Below, in pieces: positions 1-10,124 of a stretch of 64,000 nt of DNA. Every line of letters begins with the position of its first letter. The first letter of the stretch is position 1. Location of the stretch: positions 744,001-808,000 of the forward strand of contig REGP01000001.1 in assembly GCA_004134995.1 (NCBI GenBank). The letters run 5' to 3'. The translations under genes were made by a program, and so were the position numbers. This stretch comes from Oxalobacteraceae bacterium CAVE-383 (GTDB taxonomy: Bacteria; Pseudomonadota; Gammaproteobacteria; Burkholderiales; Burkholderiaceae_D). Below the pieces are notes generated by a model. It saw nothing but the letters and a program-made list of their open reading frames with translations. It had not been told where the DNA came from and did no database searches.

Positions 1-489
1 TCGCTCAACAAGGTCCTCGCGGCCGGCATGCGCCTGGGCTGGCTGACCGGCGGCAAGTGGCAGGCGCGGGTCGAAATGCTGAAATATTCACAGACGCGCG
101 CCAACGAAGTGCTGTCGCAGATCGTGGCGGCCGATTTCATGATGGAGGGCGGCTACGATCGCCATCTGCGCCGCATGCGCGATTACCTGCGCGGCCAGCG
201 CGAAAAGATGGCCGAAGCGGTGGCGTCGTATTTTCCGGCGGGAACGCGCTTGACGATTCCGAAGGGCGGCATCGTGCTGTGGGTCGAATTGCCGGGGCCG
301 GCATCGTCACAGGCGATATTCGAGGCTGCCCTGAAGCAGGGCATCCGCATCGCGCCCGGCGTGATGTTTACCAATTCCGATCGTTTCGACCATTTTTTGC
401 GCCTGAGCTGCGGCCAGCAATATACGGAGGAGGTCGACCGCGCCGTGCGGTTTCTCGGCGATACCGCACGGCGGCTGTTGCAGGTATAG
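1..489 (+). CDS. PLP-dependent aminotransferase-like protein, MocR-type C-terminal part (5' truncated)
   Basis: The reading frame is open from base 1, so the N-terminal part lies outside the window; 162 residues are visible. The first residues read SLNKVLAAGMRLGW, which matches the SxSKxLxPGxRLGW site of fold-type I aminotransferases, so Lys4 of the fragment is the likely PLP-binding lysine. The rest is the small C-terminal domain (GGIVLWVELP, FLRLSCG). This arrangement is seen in MocR/PdxR-like GntR regulators and in related aminotransferases. The DNA-binding domain cannot be confirmed because it would lie upstream. It ends five bases before the convergent lipoprotein gene. Confidence 0.75.
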   Translation, partial: SLNKVLAAGMRLGWLTGGKWQARVEMLKYSQTRANEVLSQIVAADFMMEGGYDRHLRRMRDYLRGQREKMAEAVASYFPAGTRLTIPKGGIVLWVELPGPASSQAIFEAALKQGIRIAPGVMFTNSDRFDHFLRLSCGQQYTEEVDRAVRFLGDTARRLLQV

Positions 490-494
490 GCCGG

Positions 495-1001
495 CTACAT
501 GCCGAAGCCGAACATGCCGTCTCTCTCGTAACGCGGATCCGGGCCGTTTTCAAGCCCGCGCACCACGCCATTTGGATCGACGTAGACCGTCATCATTGAA
601 TTCCATGCGCCGGCTTCCCGGTAGCCGTAATTCCAGCCGATATTCGGCGTGCGCGCATAATGCTGGACCATGCTCGGCGCGCCCACAATGCGCAGCACGT
701 CGGCCGAAGTCGAGACATTGGGCTTGATCAACGCGAACTTTTCATTGGTCCAGACTTGCTCGTACGACTTCAACCGGCCGTCCGGGCCGATGCGCGCCAT
801 ATACGAATATTGGCCGTTGTAGCCCGGCGCATAGGACAGCAGCCGATCGCCGCCATCCTGATAGACCGCGCTCGGCGGACCGCGTTTAGCCACCGTTTCG
901 GCTTCGGTATCGCCGACGGCGGGCGCGGGGCCGAACATGCTGGCGCAGCCGGAAAGTCCGAGGAGAGCCGCAAAAATGAGGTTTTTGGCAGAATTTTTCA
1001 T
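495..1001 (-). CDS. Putative outer-membrane lipoprotein, SmpA/OmlA-like
   Basis: This 168-residue protein starts with a lipoprotein signal peptide: a short basic start (MKNSAK), a hydrophobic stretch, then the lipobox LSGC with Cys19. The start at 1001 is preferred over an in-frame start 30 bases upstream because an AAGGAG ribosome binding site lies seven bases before it and the signal peptide then begins at the right place. The mature part has features of small BamE/SmpA-like lipoproteins (pairs of G-x-P repeats, ASTSADVLRIVGAPS-like segment), but assignment to that family is inference. It is divergent from rpsO. Confidence 0.7.
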   Translation of the reverse strand: MKNSAKNLIFAALLGLSGCASMFGPAPAVGDTEAETVAKRGPPSAVYQDGGDRLLSYAPGYNGQYSYMARIGPDGRLKSYEQVWTNEKFALIKPNVSTSADVLRIVGAPSMVQHYARTPNIGWNYGYREAGAWNSMMTVYVDPNGVVRGLENGPDPRYERDGMFGFGM

Positions 1002-1166
1002 AAAAACTCCTTGATAATCAGTGCCTGGCATGGGAATTCATGGATGTTTTGTCGGCTTTGCTATATACTGCCCGCTGGTCATTTGGCCAATTTTATTTTT
1101 ATTCACGGCTTGCAGGGGTTTTTTTACCCGTAATTACTCCGCCTGCCGCTTGTTAAGGTCTAAATC

Positions 1167-1436
1167 ATGTCTATCCAAAAAGAAGCAAAAGCCGCCATTA
1201 TCTCGGATAATGCCCGTGCTCAGAACGATACCGGTTCTCCGGAAGTCCAAGTTGCGCTGTTGACAGCGCGTATCAACGACCTGAACGGTCACTTCAAGGC
1301 GCATGCCAAGGATCATCATTCCCGCCGTGGTCTGATTATGATGGTTAATCGCCGTAAAAGTTTGCTGTCTTATCTGAAAAGCAAAGACGCAACCCGTTAT
1401 CGTTCGTTGATCGAAAAACTCGGCTTGCGTAAATAA
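1167..1436 (+). CDS. rpsO: 30S ribosomal protein S15
   Basis: The 89-residue product has the full length and sequence of bacterial S15 ([37 protein letters not shown] in pieces), which binds 16S rRNA in the platform of the small subunit. A short TTAAGG ribosome binding site precedes the ATG. It is followed by a strong terminator and then pnp, the rpsO-pnp order conserved in proteobacteria. A TATACT hexamer at 1064-1069 could be its -10 element, but no good -35 was seen. Confidence 0.98.
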   Translation: MSIQKEAKAAIISDNARAQNDTGSPEVQVALLTARINDLNGHFKAHAKDHHSRRGLIMMVNRRKSLLSYLKSKDATRYRSLIEKLGLRK

Positions 1437-1477
1437 TTTGTTACCGTTGATCCGGTTACAAATTCAATAGCCAAAAC

Positions 1478-1507
1478 GCCCGCATCAGTCCTGATGTGGG
1501 CTTTTTT
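1478..1507 (+). terminator. Rho-independent terminator after rpsO
   Basis: An 11-base stem, GCCCGCATCAG paired with CTGATGTGGGC (one G-U pair), is followed directly by six T residues. It lies about 40 bases after the rpsO stop and before pnp, so pnp is probably expressed by read-through or from its own promoter. Confidence 0.9.
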
Positions 1508-1607
1508 GTTTGAAAATTTGAAACGGGTTGGAACGGGCGCATCATTTTTAGTCAGAAGGTGAACGACGGCTCCTGAAAATCCGTCGGCAAAATAGAAAGG
1601 AAACACC

Positions 1608-3728
1608 TTGTTTAATAAAATTACCAAAACTTTCCAATACGGCCAGCATCAAGTGACGCTGGAAACCGGCGAAATCGCCCGCCAGGCTTCCGGCGCGGTC
1701 ATGGTGTCCATTGAAGACACCGTTGTGCTGGCAACCGTGGTGGCCCGCAAGGACGCCAAGCCAGGTCAGGACTTCTTCCCGCTGACTGTCGACTATATCG
1801 AAAAAACCTATGCTGCCGGCCGCATTCCGGGCGGTTTCTTCAAGCGCGAAGGCAAGCCTTCGGAAAAAGAAACACTGACATCGCGTCTGATCGATCGTCC
1901 TATCCGTCCACTGTTTCCTGAGGGCTACCTGAACGAAGTGCAGGTCATCGTGCACGTGCTGTCGGTCAATCCGGAAATCGATCCGGACATCGCCGCGATG
2001 ATCGGCGCCTCGGCCGCCTTGTCGGTCGCCGGCCTGCCGTTCAACGGCCCGATCGGCGCTGCCCGCGTCGGCTACGCCAATGGCCAATACATTCTCAATC
2101 CGACCGCTACCCAGCTCAAGACTTCCGAGCTGGATCTGGTGGTTGCTGGCACCGAAGCCGCCGTGATGATGGTGGAATCGGAAGCCAAGCAGTTGTCCGA
2201 AGACGTCATGCTCGGCGCGGTTGTGTTCGGCCACGAACAGATGAAGGCCGTGATCGATGCGATCCACGAGCTGGTGCGCGACGGCGGCAAGCCTGAAGTG
2301 CAATGGAATCCTGCGCCGAAGAACGACGCGCTGATCGCACGTGTCGGCGCATTGGCCGAAGACAAGCTGCGCCAGGCCTATCAGACCAAGGACAAGCAAG
2401 TCCGCACCGCGATGCTGAAAACCGTCGGCAACGAAGTCAACGCCGCGCTGGCGACGGACCCGGTCGCGGTCGATGCCGCTGAAGTCGGCGGCATCCTGTT
2501 CGACCTGGAAGCCAAAATCGTGCGTTCGCAAATTCTGGACGGCGAACCGCGCATCGACGGCCGCGACACGCGCACCGTGCGTCCGATCTCGATCCGTACC
2601 GGCGTTCTGCCGCGCACCCACGGGTCGGCCTTGTTCACCCGCGGCGAAACGCAAGCGCTGGTCATCGCCACGCTGGGCACCGCACGCGACGAGCAAAAGA
2701 TCGATGCACTGATGGGCGAATTCACCGATCCGTTCATGCTGCATTACAACATGCCGCCGTTCGCTACCGGCGAAACCGGCCGTGTCGGTACGCCGAAACG
2801 CCGCGAAATCGGCCACGGCCGCCTCGCCAAGCGCGCGCTGCTGGCGGCGTTGCCGCCGAAGGAAGAGTTCAGCTATTCGGTGCGCCTGGTTTCGGAAATC
2901 ACCGAATCGAACGGTTCTTCGTCGATGGCTTCGGTCTGCGGCGGCTGCCTGGCGCTGCTGGATGCGGGCGTGCCGATGCAGGCGCACGTTGCCGGCATCG
3001 CCATGGGCCTGATCAAGGACGGCAGCAAGTTTGCCGTGCTGACCGATATCCTGGGCGATGAAGATCACCTGGGCGACATGGACTTCAAGGTCGCGGGAAC
3101 CGCCAACGGCATTACCGCGCTGCAGATGGACATCAAGATCCAGGGCATCACCAAGGAAATCATGCAGGTCGCATTGGCGCAAGCCAAGGAAGGCCGCATC
3201 CATATCCTGGGCAAGATGCAGGAAGCCGTGCCGCATGGCAAGGCTGAATTGTCCGATTTCGCGCCGCGCCTGATCACGGTCAAGATCAATCCGGAAAAAA
3301 TCCGCGACGTGATCGGCAAGGGCGGCGCCGTCATTCGCGCGCTGACCGAAGAAACCGGCACCCAGATCGACATCAGCGACGAAGGCGTGGTCACCATCGC
3401 TTCGGTCGATGCCGCCGCCGGCCAGGAAGCCAAGCGCCGTATCGAAGAACTGACCGCTTCGGTCGAAGTGGGCAAGATCTACGAAGGCACTGTGCTGAAG
3501 CTGCTGGATTTCGGCGCGATCGTGCAGGTATTGCCGGGCAAGGATGGTCTGCTGCACATCAGTCAAATCGCCAACGAGCGCGTCAACGCGGTCGCCGATT
3601 TCCTGAAAGAAGGCCAATTGGTGCGCGTCAAAGTCCTGGAAACAGACGACCGCGGCCGTCTGAAACTGTCGATGAAGGCAGCGTTGGAAGACAACGGTTC
3701 GGTGACCCTGGACGCAGCGCAGCCGTAA
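1608..3728 (+). CDS. pnp: Polyribonucleotide nucleotidyltransferase (PNPase)
   Basis: PNPase degrades RNA from the 3' end using phosphate and is part of the degradosome. The 706-residue product has the usual length, with two RNase PH-like domains, a helical linker, a KH domain (VIGKGG near residue 568) and a C-terminal S1 domain ([16 protein letters not shown] from about 620). The start is TTG, supported by an AAAGGA site six bases upstream and by the N-terminus [11 protein letters not shown] expected of the family. It follows rpsO as in other proteobacteria and ends before a perfect terminator. Confidence 0.98.
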   Translation: MFNKITKTFQYGQHQVTLETGEIARQASGAVMVSIEDTVVLATVVARKDAKPGQDFFPLTVDYIEKTYAAGRIPGGFFKREGKPSEKETLTSRLIDRPIRPLFPEGYLNEVQVIVHVLSVNPEIDPDIAAMIGASAALSVAGLPFNGPIGAARVGYANGQYILNPTATQLKTSELDLVVAGTEAAVMMVESEAKQLSEDVMLGAVVFGHEQMKAVIDAIHELVRDGGKPEVQWNPAPKNDALIARVGALAEDKLRQAYQTKDKQVRTAMLKTVGNEVNAALATDPVAVDAAEVGGILFDLEAKIVRSQILDGEPRIDGRDTRTVRPISIRTGVLPRTHGSALFTRGETQALVIATLGTARDEQKIDALMGEFTDPFMLHYNMPPFATGETGRVGTPKRREIGHGRLAKRALLAALPPKEEFSYSVRLVSEITESNGSSSMASVCGGCLALLDAGVPMQAHVAGIAMGLIKDGSKFAVLTDILGDEDHLGDMDFKVAGTANGITALQMDIKIQGITKEIMQVALAQAKEGRIHILGKMQEAVPHGKAELSDFAPRLITVKINPEKIRDVIGKGGAVIRALTEETGTQIDISDEGVVTIASVDAAAGQEAKRRIEELTASVEVGKIYEGTVLKLLDFGAIVQVLPGKDGLLHISQIANERVNAVADFLKEGQLVRVKVLETDDRGRLKLSMKAALEDNGSVTLDAAQP

Positions 3729-3761
3729 CAGGCCGCCCGCAATACCGGAAGTTGCCTGAAA

Positions 3762-3794
3762 ACCGCCCGTGCTTGATGCACGGGCGGTTTTTTT
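3762..3794 (+). terminator. Rho-independent terminator after pnp
   Basis: A perfect 11-base stem (ACCGCCCGTGC with GCACGGGCGGT), a five-base loop and a seven-base T run lie 33 bases after the pnp stop codon. Confidence 0.95.
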
Positions 3795-3895
3795 ATTGGC
3801 GCCTGCCTCTGGATATGCTGCAACATTTAAGCGGGCGTCCAGTCCCAGTTCCGTTACATTAACGATAAGTTCATGCGATATGGAAAGGACATGCA

Positions 3896-5164
3896 ATGCC
3901 ACCACACGTCATTATCCTGGGATGCGGTTTCGGCGGCCTGTTCGCGGCGCGCCAACTGGACGGCGCGGATGTGCGCGTCACCATCATCGATCGCAGCAAT
4001 CATCATCTGTTTCAGCCTTTGCTGTATCAGGTCGCCACGGCCGGGCTGTCGGCGCCCGCCATTGCCGCGCCGATACGGCACATCCTGGCCAAACAGAAAA
4101 ACCTTGTCAGTCTCATGGCCACTGTGAGCGATATCGATACGGGGCGGCGCATCGTCAAGCTGGAGGATGGCGGCGAACTGGGGTACGACTATCTGATTGT
4201 GGCAACCGGTTCCACGCACAGCTATTTCGGCAATGACGGCTGGGCCGAATTCGCGCCGGGCCTGAAGACCTTGGAGGACGCCTTTGCGATCCGGCGCAAG
4301 ATCCTGATGGCGTTCGAGCGTGCCGAGCGGGAAGCCGATCCGGCCAGGCAGCGGGCATTGCTGACTTTTGCCATTGTCGGCGCCGGCCCCACCGGCGTGG
4401 AAATGGCAGGCACGTTGATCGAAATTGCGCGGCGCACGCTGGAAGGCGAGTTCCGCCATATCGATCCGCGCACCGCTCACGTCGTATTGCTGGAAGGTTC
4501 CGATCGCGTGCTGTCGGCGTATCCGGACGATCTGTCGGAAAAGGCGCGCCTGCAGTTGCGCCGGCTCGGCGTCGACGTGCGCACCGGCAGCCGCGTCACG
4601 GGGATCGACGCGGCGGGCGTCAGCTATCTCGATGCGCACGGAGAACAACGTCTGCCGACGGCGACCGTGATCTGGTCCGCCGGCGTGGCGGCGTCGCCGC
4701 TGGGCCGGGCATTGGACGCGCAGCTGGACCGCGCGGGAAGGGTGGTCGTGCGGCAGGATCTTTCGGTGGCGGCCCATCCTGAAATCTTTGTGATCGGCGA
4801 TCTGGCCGCCGTCGAGTCCGACGGCAAACCGGTGCCGGGCGTCTCGCCCGCGGCCAAACAGATGGGTGTATTGGCGGCGCGCAATATCAGGGCGCTGATC
4901 GCGGGGCGTCCAACCGCCGGCTTCCGTTATCGGGACATGGGATCGCTGGCGACCATCGGCCGCAAGGCGGCGGTGGTGATGCTCGGCAGATTCAAGTTTT
5001 CCGGTTTTTCGGCCTGGCTGTTCTGGCTTCTCGTGCACGTCTATTTTCTGATCGGATTCCGCAACCGCCTGATGGTCATGACCGACTGGGCCTGGGCTTA
5101 TCTGACCTTTCAGCGCAATGCCCGCATCGTCACCGGTCCGGAATCGAGGCCGCCGGTGGAATAG
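3896..5164 (+). CDS. Type II NADH dehydrogenase-like FAD/NAD oxidoreductase
   Basis: The 422-residue protein has two Rossmann dinucleotide motifs: GCGFGG at residues 9-14 for FAD, and GAGPTGVEMAG near 160 for NADH. It also has the FAD-binding VIGDLA near 300. A hydrophobic segment near residues 370-388 (AWLFWLLVHVYFLIGF) would anchor it to the inner membrane. This matches NDH-2 enzymes, which pass electrons from NADH to quinone without pumping protons. The start is supported by GGAAAGGA six bases upstream. It is monocistronic, so the cell carries NDH-2 as well as complex I. The exact electron acceptor is inferred. Confidence 0.88.
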   Translation: MPPHVIILGCGFGGLFAARQLDGADVRVTIIDRSNHHLFQPLLYQVATAGLSAPAIAAPIRHILAKQKNLVSLMATVSDIDTGRRIVKLEDGGELGYDYLIVATGSTHSYFGNDGWAEFAPGLKTLEDAFAIRRKILMAFERAEREADPARQRALLTFAIVGAGPTGVEMAGTLIEIARRTLEGEFRHIDPRTAHVVLLEGSDRVLSAYPDDLSEKARLQLRRLGVDVRTGSRVTGIDAAGVSYLDAHGEQRLPTATVIWSAGVAASPLGRALDAQLDRAGRVVVRQDLSVAAHPEIFVIGDLAAVESDGKPVPGVSPAAKQMGVLAARNIRALIAGRPTAGFRYRDMGSLATIGRKAAVVMLGRFKFSGFSAWLFWLLVHVYFLIGFRNRLMVMTDWAWAYLTFQRNARIVTGPESRPPVE

Positions 5165-5313
5165 GGCGCGTGAAATAAACGATTCGTATAATGAATAAAC
5201 AACGGTTTTTCGGATAGCCGATGTAAATCATGGTAAATCCAGGAGGCGCGCGTTTTTGATCCCGAAACGGCCCCGAAACGCCCGTATTTCCGCAGGCGTT
5301 TCCGAATGGCGGT

Positions 5314-5343
5314 TTGACGCTGCTTGCCCCTACAAGATAGAAT
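5314..5343 (+). promoter_or_regulatory. Sigma-70 promoter of tpiA
   Basis: TTGACG at 5314-5319 and TAGAAT at 5338-5343 are separated by 18 bases. Transcription would begin near 5350, giving a leader of about 20 bases to the ATG at 5372. This argues against the longer in-frame start at 5324. Confidence 0.7.
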
Positions 5344-5371
5344 GCGTGGTTATTCAAAATTCCTGGTAAAT

Positions 5372-6130
5372 ATGCGTCGCACACTCGTAGTCGGTAACTG
5401 GAAAATGAACGGTAGCCTGGCCGGCAACGCGGCGTTATTGGCCGATATCACCACCTCCCTGAAGCAGACCGCCGCGAACGATTGCGATGTCGCGGTATGC
5501 GTGCCGGCGCCGTATCTGGCGCAGGCGCAGGCATTGCTGGCGGGAACCCCGGTGGCCTGGGGCGCGCAGGACATGTCGATGCACGCCGGCGGCGCCTATA
5601 CCGGCGAAGTGGCCGCGGCAATGCTGCTGGAATTCGGCGCGCGCTATGTGATCGTGGGACATTCCGAGCGCCGCGCGTATCACGCGGAATCCGATGAAGC
5701 GGTTGCGAAGAAGGCATTGGCGGCACTGCAGGCCGGCCTGATTCCGCTGGTTTGCGTGGGGGAAACCCTGGCCGAGCGCGAAGCCGGCGATACCGAGGCG
5801 GTCGTCGGCCGCCAATTGGACGCGGTGCTGGCAATGCTCGATGCGCAGAAAATCCTGCGGATGGTGGTGGCTTACGAGCCGGTCTGGGCGATCGGCACCG
5901 GCAAGACCGCGACGCCGCAGATGGCGCAGGATGTGCATGCGTTCCTGCGCGCCAGGCTGTCGGCCGCCAGCGCCGATGCCGCGGCCCAGGTGCAGATTCT
6001 CTACGGCGGCAGCATGAAGCCCGACAACGCGAAAGAATTGCTCGCCATGCCGGATATCGATGGCGGCCTGATTGGCGGAGCGGCGTTGAAAGCGGACGAT
6101 TTCCTGGCGATCGTGCGCGCGAATGCGTAA
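5372..6130 (+). CDS. tpiA: Triosephosphate isomerase
   Basis: This enzyme interconverts dihydroxyacetone phosphate and glyceraldehyde 3-phosphate. The 252-residue product has the substrate-binding NWKMN at residues 9-13, the catalytic histidine in VGHSERR (about residue 97), the catalytic glutamate in [11 protein letters not shown] (about 168) and the phosphate-binding [10 protein letters not shown]. The ATG at 5372 was chosen because [13 protein letters not shown] is the usual N-terminus and the promoter lies just upstream; the ribosome binding site is weak. secG follows, the common tpiA-secG order. Confidence 0.97.
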   Translation: MRRTLVVGNWKMNGSLAGNAALLADITTSLKQTAANDCDVAVCVPAPYLAQAQALLAGTPVAWGAQDMSMHAGGAYTGEVAAAMLLEFGARYVIVGHSERRAYHAESDEAVAKKALAALQAGLIPLVCVGETLAEREAGDTEAVVGRQLDAVLAMLDAQKILRMVVAYEPVWAIGTGKTATPQMAQDVHAFLRARLSAASADAAAQVQILYGGSMKPDNAKELLAMPDIDGGLIGGAALKADDFLAIVRANA

Positions 6131-6228
6131 GGAAGAACGTAAACGAAGAACGCCATAAGAACGACAGGAATGCGCCCAACGGCCTTTCCCGAATTGCATT
6201 AGAATCATCAAAAATTGGAAAGTATTAA

Positions 6229-6609
6229 ATGAACACTATTTTTACCGTCGTCATCGTGATCCAGGTGATCTCCGCGCTGACCATTATCGGCCTGGTCCTG
6301 CTGCAACATGGCAAGGGCGCGGACATGGGCGCGGCCTTCGGCTCCGGCGCTTCCGGCAGTCTGTTCGGCGCTACAGGCTCTTCCAATTTCCTGTCCAAAT
6401 CGACCGGTGTCGCAGCCGCGGTATTTTTTGCGGCAACGCTGGCGCTGGCCTATATGGGCAATAATCATTCGGCCGCTTCGGGCGGCGTGATGGATCGTTT
6501 GTCGCCATCCAGTTTGATCGCGCCGCCGGCAACCTCGACCGCGCCGGCTGCACCGGCGCCTGCCGCGCCTGCGCAATCGCAAGACCAGTCGAACCAGATT
6601 CCAAAATAA
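6229..6609 (+). CDS. secG: Protein-export membrane protein SecG
   Basis: SecG is the small accessory subunit of the SecYEG translocon. The 126-residue product has two transmembrane helices (residues about 3-22 and 58-76), the conserved LLQHGKGADMGAAFG loop and the GSxGSLFGA motif. The C-terminal 45 residues are an Ala/Pro-rich extension (PAAPAPAAPAQ), longer than in enterobacteria but usual in Burkholderiales. It lies between tpiA and a leucine tRNA. Confidence 0.95.
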   Translation: MNTIFTVVIVIQVISALTIIGLVLLQHGKGADMGAAFGSGASGSLFGATGSSNFLSKSTGVAAAVFFAATLALAYMGNNHSAASGGVMDRLSPSSLIAPPATSTAPAAPAPAAPAQSQDQSNQIPK

Positions 6610-6644
6610 ATTTTTCCTGACGCCGCTTTTGGTCTGATTGCAGA

Positions 6645-6673
6645 TTGAACAAGAGAGGTATGCAGGTTAAAAT
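6645..6673 (+). promoter_or_regulatory. Sigma-70 promoter of tRNA-Leu(GAG)
   Basis: TTGAAC at 6645-6650 and TAAAAT at 6668-6673 are separated by 17 bases, with the tRNA beginning 12 bases after the -10 element. Confidence 0.75.
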
Positions 6674-6685
6674 AGCAAGTCTCAA

Positions 6686-6770
6686 GCCGACGTGGTGAAA
6701 TTGGTAGACACGCTATCTTGAGGGGGTAGTGGCGCAAGCTGTGCGAGTTCGAGTCTCGCCGTCGGCACCA
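6686..6770 (+). tRNA. tRNA-Leu (anticodon GAG)
   Basis: The 85-base gene folds as a class II tRNA with a long variable arm. The acceptor pairs GCCGACG with CGTCGGC, followed by an encoded CCA end. The anticodon loop TTGAGGG is closed by CTATC/GGTAG, placing anticodon GAG at 6720-6722. It sits between secG and nuoA. Confidence 0.97.
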
Positions 6771-6778
6771 AGTATATG

Positions 6779-6814
6779 AAAGCCAGCAAAGGAACGATCC
6801 TGAGCTGGCTTTTT
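6779..6814 (+). terminator. Terminator after tRNA-Leu(GAG)
   Basis: A nine-base stem (AAAGCCAGC with GCTGGCTTT) with a 16-base loop ends in a T run. It lies eight bases after the tRNA CCA end, and would separate the tRNA from the nuo operon. Confidence 0.8.
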
Positions 6815-6880
6815 ATCGAGGGAGTTTGTATATGATATTGAGAATCATTCCTAAAACGCTCTAGCTGACTACATCCAATC

Positions 6881-7240
6881 GTGAACCTCGAAAATTATTT
6901 TCCTGTCCTGTTATTCATCATCATCGGCGTACTTGTCGGTGTCGCGCCCCAATTGATGGGGCGTCTGCTGGGCCCGCATCGGCCCGATCCGCAAAAAACT
7001 TCTCCTTACGAGTGCGGCTTCGAAGCATTCGAAGATGCGCGCATGAAATTCGATGTGCGCTACTACCTTGTTGCAATTCTCTTTATTTTATTTGATCTGG
7101 AAACCGCGTTTTTCTTCCCGTGGGGCGTCGCCATGCGCGACCTCGGCTGGTCCGGTTTCGTGACGATGATCGTGTTCATCGCTGAATTTGTGGTGGGCTT
7201 TTGGTACATCTGGAAGAAAGGCGCCCTGGATTGGGAGTAA
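6881..7240 (+). CDS. nuoA: NADH-quinone oxidoreductase subunit A
   Basis: This is the first gene of a complete complex I operon. The 119-residue product has three transmembrane helices and the conserved SPYECGFE loop, whose cysteine lies near the quinone site, plus [11 protein letters not shown]. The start is GTG. The gene is spaced three bases from nuoB. Confidence 0.97.
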   Translation: MNLENYFPVLLFIIIGVLVGVAPQLMGRLLGPHRPDPQKTSPYECGFEAFEDARMKFDVRYYLVAILFILFDLETAFFFPWGVAMRDLGWSGFVTMIVFIAEFVVGFWYIWKKGALDWE

Positions 7241-7243
7241 CTT

Positions 7244-7720
7244 ATGTCAATTGAAGGCGTACTCAACGAAGGGTTTGTCACCACTTCGTTAGATAAAGTA
7301 ATCAACTGGACCCGCACCGGGTCGATGTGGCCGATGACATTCGGCCTGGCTTGCTGCGCGGTCGAAATGATGCACGTCGGCGCCTCGCGCTATGACCTGG
7401 ATCGTTTCGGCGTCATGTTCCGGCCGTCGCCGCGTCAATCCGACGTGATGATCGTGGCCGGCACGCTGTGCAACAAGATGGCGCCGGCGCTGCGCAAGGT
7501 CTATGACCAGATGGCCGAACCGCGCTGGGTGATTTCCATGGGCTCCTGCGCCAACGGCGGCGGCTACTACCATTATTCGTATTCGGTAGTGCGCGGCTGC
7601 GATCGGATCGTGCCGGTGGACGTCTACGTTCCCGGCTGCCCGCCGACAGCCGAAGCGCTGTTGTACGGCGTGATCCAGCTGCAAAATAAAATCAAGCGCA
7701 CCGGCACCATTGCGCGCTAA
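7244..7720 (+). CDS. nuoB: NADH-quinone oxidoreductase subunit B
   Basis: The 158-residue subunit carries the N2 [4Fe-4S] cluster that reduces quinone. The ligands are visible in CCAVEMMH (adjacent cysteines), GSCANGGG and [13 protein letters not shown]. It lies in the peripheral arm at the membrane interface, between nuoA and nuoC. Confidence 0.98.
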   Translation: MSIEGVLNEGFVTTSLDKVINWTRTGSMWPMTFGLACCAVEMMHVGASRYDLDRFGVMFRPSPRQSDVMIVAGTLCNKMAPALRKVYDQMAEPRWVISMGSCANGGGYYHYSYSVVRGCDRIVPVDVYVPGCPPTAEALLYGVIQLQNKIKRTGTIAR

Positions 7721-7729
7721 GAGGGTGGT

Positions 7730-8326
7730 ATGACAACAAAACTGGAAACACTCGAAGCGGCATTACGCAATGCGCTGGGTGGCTATCTGAAAACGCTGAC
7801 CGTGGCGCTGGGCGAAGTCACCGTGATCGTCGGCGCGGGCGATTATCTGTCGGCGATGCGCGTCTTGCGCGATCACCCCGACACCCGCTTCGAAGAAATG
7901 ATCGATTTGTGCGGTGTCGATTACTCCACATATGGCGACGGCGCTTGGGAAGGGCCGCGTTTTGCCGCGGTGTCGCACCTGCTGTCGCTGACGCATAACT
8001 GGCGCGTGCGCGTGCGGGTATTTGCGCCGGACGACGAATTGCCGTTGCTCGACTCGATGACCTCGTTGTGGTCGACTGCCGACTGGTACGAGCGCGAAGC
8101 CTTCGATCTGTACGGCATCCTGTTCGAAGGCCATAACGATTTGCGCCGCCTGCTGACCGATTACGGTTTCATCGGCCATCCGTTCCGCAAGGATTTCCCG
8201 GTATCCGGCTATGTCGAAATGCGCTATGACGCCGACCAGCGCCGCGTGATCTATCAACCTGTAACGATTGAACCGCGCGAAATCACGCCGCGCGTGATTC
8301 GCGAAGAAAATTACGGGATCGAATAA
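7730..8326 (+). CDS. nuoC: NADH-quinone oxidoreductase subunit C
   Basis: The 198-residue 30-kDa-type subunit has the family signature [20 protein letters not shown] followed closely by HPFRKDFP. nuoC and nuoD are separate genes here, unlike the fused form of enterobacteria. Its TAA overlaps the nuoD ATG by one base, so the two are probably translationally coupled. Confidence 0.97.
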   Translation: MTTKLETLEAALRNALGGYLKTLTVALGEVTVIVGAGDYLSAMRVLRDHPDTRFEEMIDLCGVDYSTYGDGAWEGPRFAAVSHLLSLTHNWRVRVRVFAPDDELPLLDSMTSLWSTADWYEREAFDLYGILFEGHNDLRRLLTDYGFIGHPFRKDFPVSGYVEMRYDADQRRVIYQPVTIEPREITPRVIREENYGIE

Positions 8327-9579
8327 TGGCAGAAATCAAGAATTACACGCTCAACTTCGGCCCGCAGCATCCGGCCGCGCACGGCGTGCTGCGCCTGGTG
8401 CTGGAACTCGACGGCGAAGTCATCCAGCGCGCCGACCCGCACATCGGCCTGCTGCATCGCGCCACCGAAAAGCTGGCGGAGCAAAAGACCTACCTGCAGT
8501 CGGTGCCGTACATGGACCGTCTCGATTACGTTTCGATGATGTGCAACGAGCACGCCTATGTCATGGCGATCGAAAAACTGCTCGGCATCGAAGTGCCGCT
8601 GCGCGCGCAATACATCCGCGTGATGTTCGACGAAATCACCCGCCTGCTGAATCACCTGATGTGGATCGGTGCGCACGGCCTGGACGTCGGCGCGATGGGC
8701 GTGCTGCTGTATGCATTCCGCGAGCGCGAAGACCTGATGGATTGCTACGAAGCGGTATCCGGCGCGCGCATGCACGCGGCCTATTACCGTCCGGGCGGCG
8801 TCTACCGCGACCTGCCGGAAACGATGCCGCAGTATAAGGCGTCGATCATGCGCAACGACAAGGCGATTCGCGCCCTGAACGAAAACCGCCAGGGTTCGCT
8901 GCTCGATTTCATTGAAGACTTCACCAACCGCTTCCCGAAATACGTCGACGAATACGAAACGCTGCTGACCGACAACCGCATCTGGAAACAGCGCCTGGTC
9001 GGCATCGGCGTGGTGTCGCCGGAGCGCGCAATGGCGATGGGCTTTACCGGCGCGATGCTGCGCGGTTCGGGCGTCGAATGGGATCTGCGCAAGAAGCAGC
9101 CTTACGAAGTCTACGATCTGCTCGATTTCGATATTCCGGTCGGCAAGAACGGCGACTCCTATGACCGCTATCTGGTGCGCGTCGAGGAAATGCGCCAGTC
9201 CAACCGCATCATCAAGCAGTGCGTCGAGTGGCTGCGCAATAACGCCGGTCCCGTGATTATCGACAATCACAAGATCGCGCCGCCGCCGCGCGTGGACATG
9301 AAATCCAACATGGAAGACCTGATTCACCACTTCAAGCTGTTTACCGAAGGGTTCCATGTGCCGCCGGGCGAAGCCTACTGTGCAGTCGAGCATCCGAAAG
9401 GCGAATTCGGCATCTATCTGATATCGGATGGCGCCAACAAGCCGTACCGGATGAAGATCCGCGCACCCGGTTTCCCGCACCTGCAGAGTTTGAACGAAAT
9501 GGCGTCGGGCCATATGATTGCCGACGCCGTGACGATCATCGGCACGCAGGATATTGTGTTCGGTGAAATCGACCGTTAA
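8326..9579 (+). CDS. nuoD: NADH-quinone oxidoreductase subunit D
   Basis: The 417-residue 49-kDa-type subunit forms the quinone-binding pocket with NuoB. It shows [13 protein letters not shown] near the N-terminus, the conserved [12 protein letters not shown] segment, and a C-terminal RAPGFPHLQ and DIVFGEIDR end. It is one of the best conserved complex I proteins. Confidence 0.98.
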   Translation: MAEIKNYTLNFGPQHPAAHGVLRLVLELDGEVIQRADPHIGLLHRATEKLAEQKTYLQSVPYMDRLDYVSMMCNEHAYVMAIEKLLGIEVPLRAQYIRVMFDEITRLLNHLMWIGAHGLDVGAMGVLLYAFREREDLMDCYEAVSGARMHAAYYRPGGVYRDLPETMPQYKASIMRNDKAIRALNENRQGSLLDFIEDFTNRFPKYVDEYETLLTDNRIWKQRLVGIGVVSPERAMAMGFTGAMLRGSGVEWDLRKKQPYEVYDLLDFDIPVGKNGDSYDRYLVRVEEMRQSNRIIKQCVEWLRNNAGPVIIDNHKIAPPPRVDMKSNMEDLIHHFKLFTEGFHVPPGEAYCAVEHPKGEFGIYLISDGANKPYRMKIRAPGFPHLQSLNEMASGHMIADAVTIIGTQDIVFGEIDR

Positions 9580-9632
9580 GCATAAGTTGTAATTCCAGCT
9601 TTAACCCGAAACCCGCGCAGCAATGCGCACGG

Positions 9633-10124
9633 ATGGCGAAAAAAATGCTGTTAAGTCAAGAATCGTATAAAAAAATCGATCGCGAACTCGCGAAATATCC
9701 TGCCAACCAGAAGCAGTCGGCGGTGATGGCCGCGCTTGCCATCGCCCAGGACGAAAAGGGCTGGCTGGCGCCGGAAACGCAGCAGGACGTGGCCGATTAT
9801 CTGGGCATGCCGGCGATCGCGGTGCAGGAAGTCGCGACCTTCTACAATATGTTCAACACCCGCCCGGTGGGCAAGCACAAGATTTCGGTGTGCACCAATC
9901 TGCCATGCGCATTGTCGGGCGGCGTCGGCGCGGCGGAACATCTGAAGCAGAAACTGGGCATCGGTTTCCGCGAAACCACCGCCGACGGCATGTTTACCCT
10001 GATCGAAGGCGAATGCATGGGCGCCTGCGGCGACGCGCCGGTGATGCTGGTCAACAACAAACGCATGTGCAGCTGGATGTCCGGCGAGAAAATCGATGCG
10101 CTGCTTGAGGAATTGAAGAAATGA
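9633..10124 (+). CDS. nuoE: NADH-quinone oxidoreductase subunit E
   Basis: The 163-residue subunit binds the N1a [2Fe-2S] cluster. Ligands are in CTNLPCAL and in [12 protein letters not shown]. It belongs to the NADH-oxidising module with NuoF and NuoG. The stop overlaps the nuoF start by four bases (ATGA). Confidence 0.97.
   Translation: MAKKMLLSQESYKKIDRELAKYPANQKQSAVMAALAIAQDEKGWLAPETQQDVADYLGMPAIAVQEVATFYNMFNTRPVGKHKISVCTNLPCALSGGVGAAEHLKQKLGIGFRETTADGMFTLIEGECMGACGDAPVMLVNNKRMCSWMSGEKIDALLEELKK

Noticed and set aside
1548-3905. A 785-codon open frame on the minus strand opposite pnp
   Set aside because: It is the complement of a certain gene. The protein is low-complexity, rich in His, Gln, Asp, Arg and Ala, as expected from antisense reading of high-GC codons.
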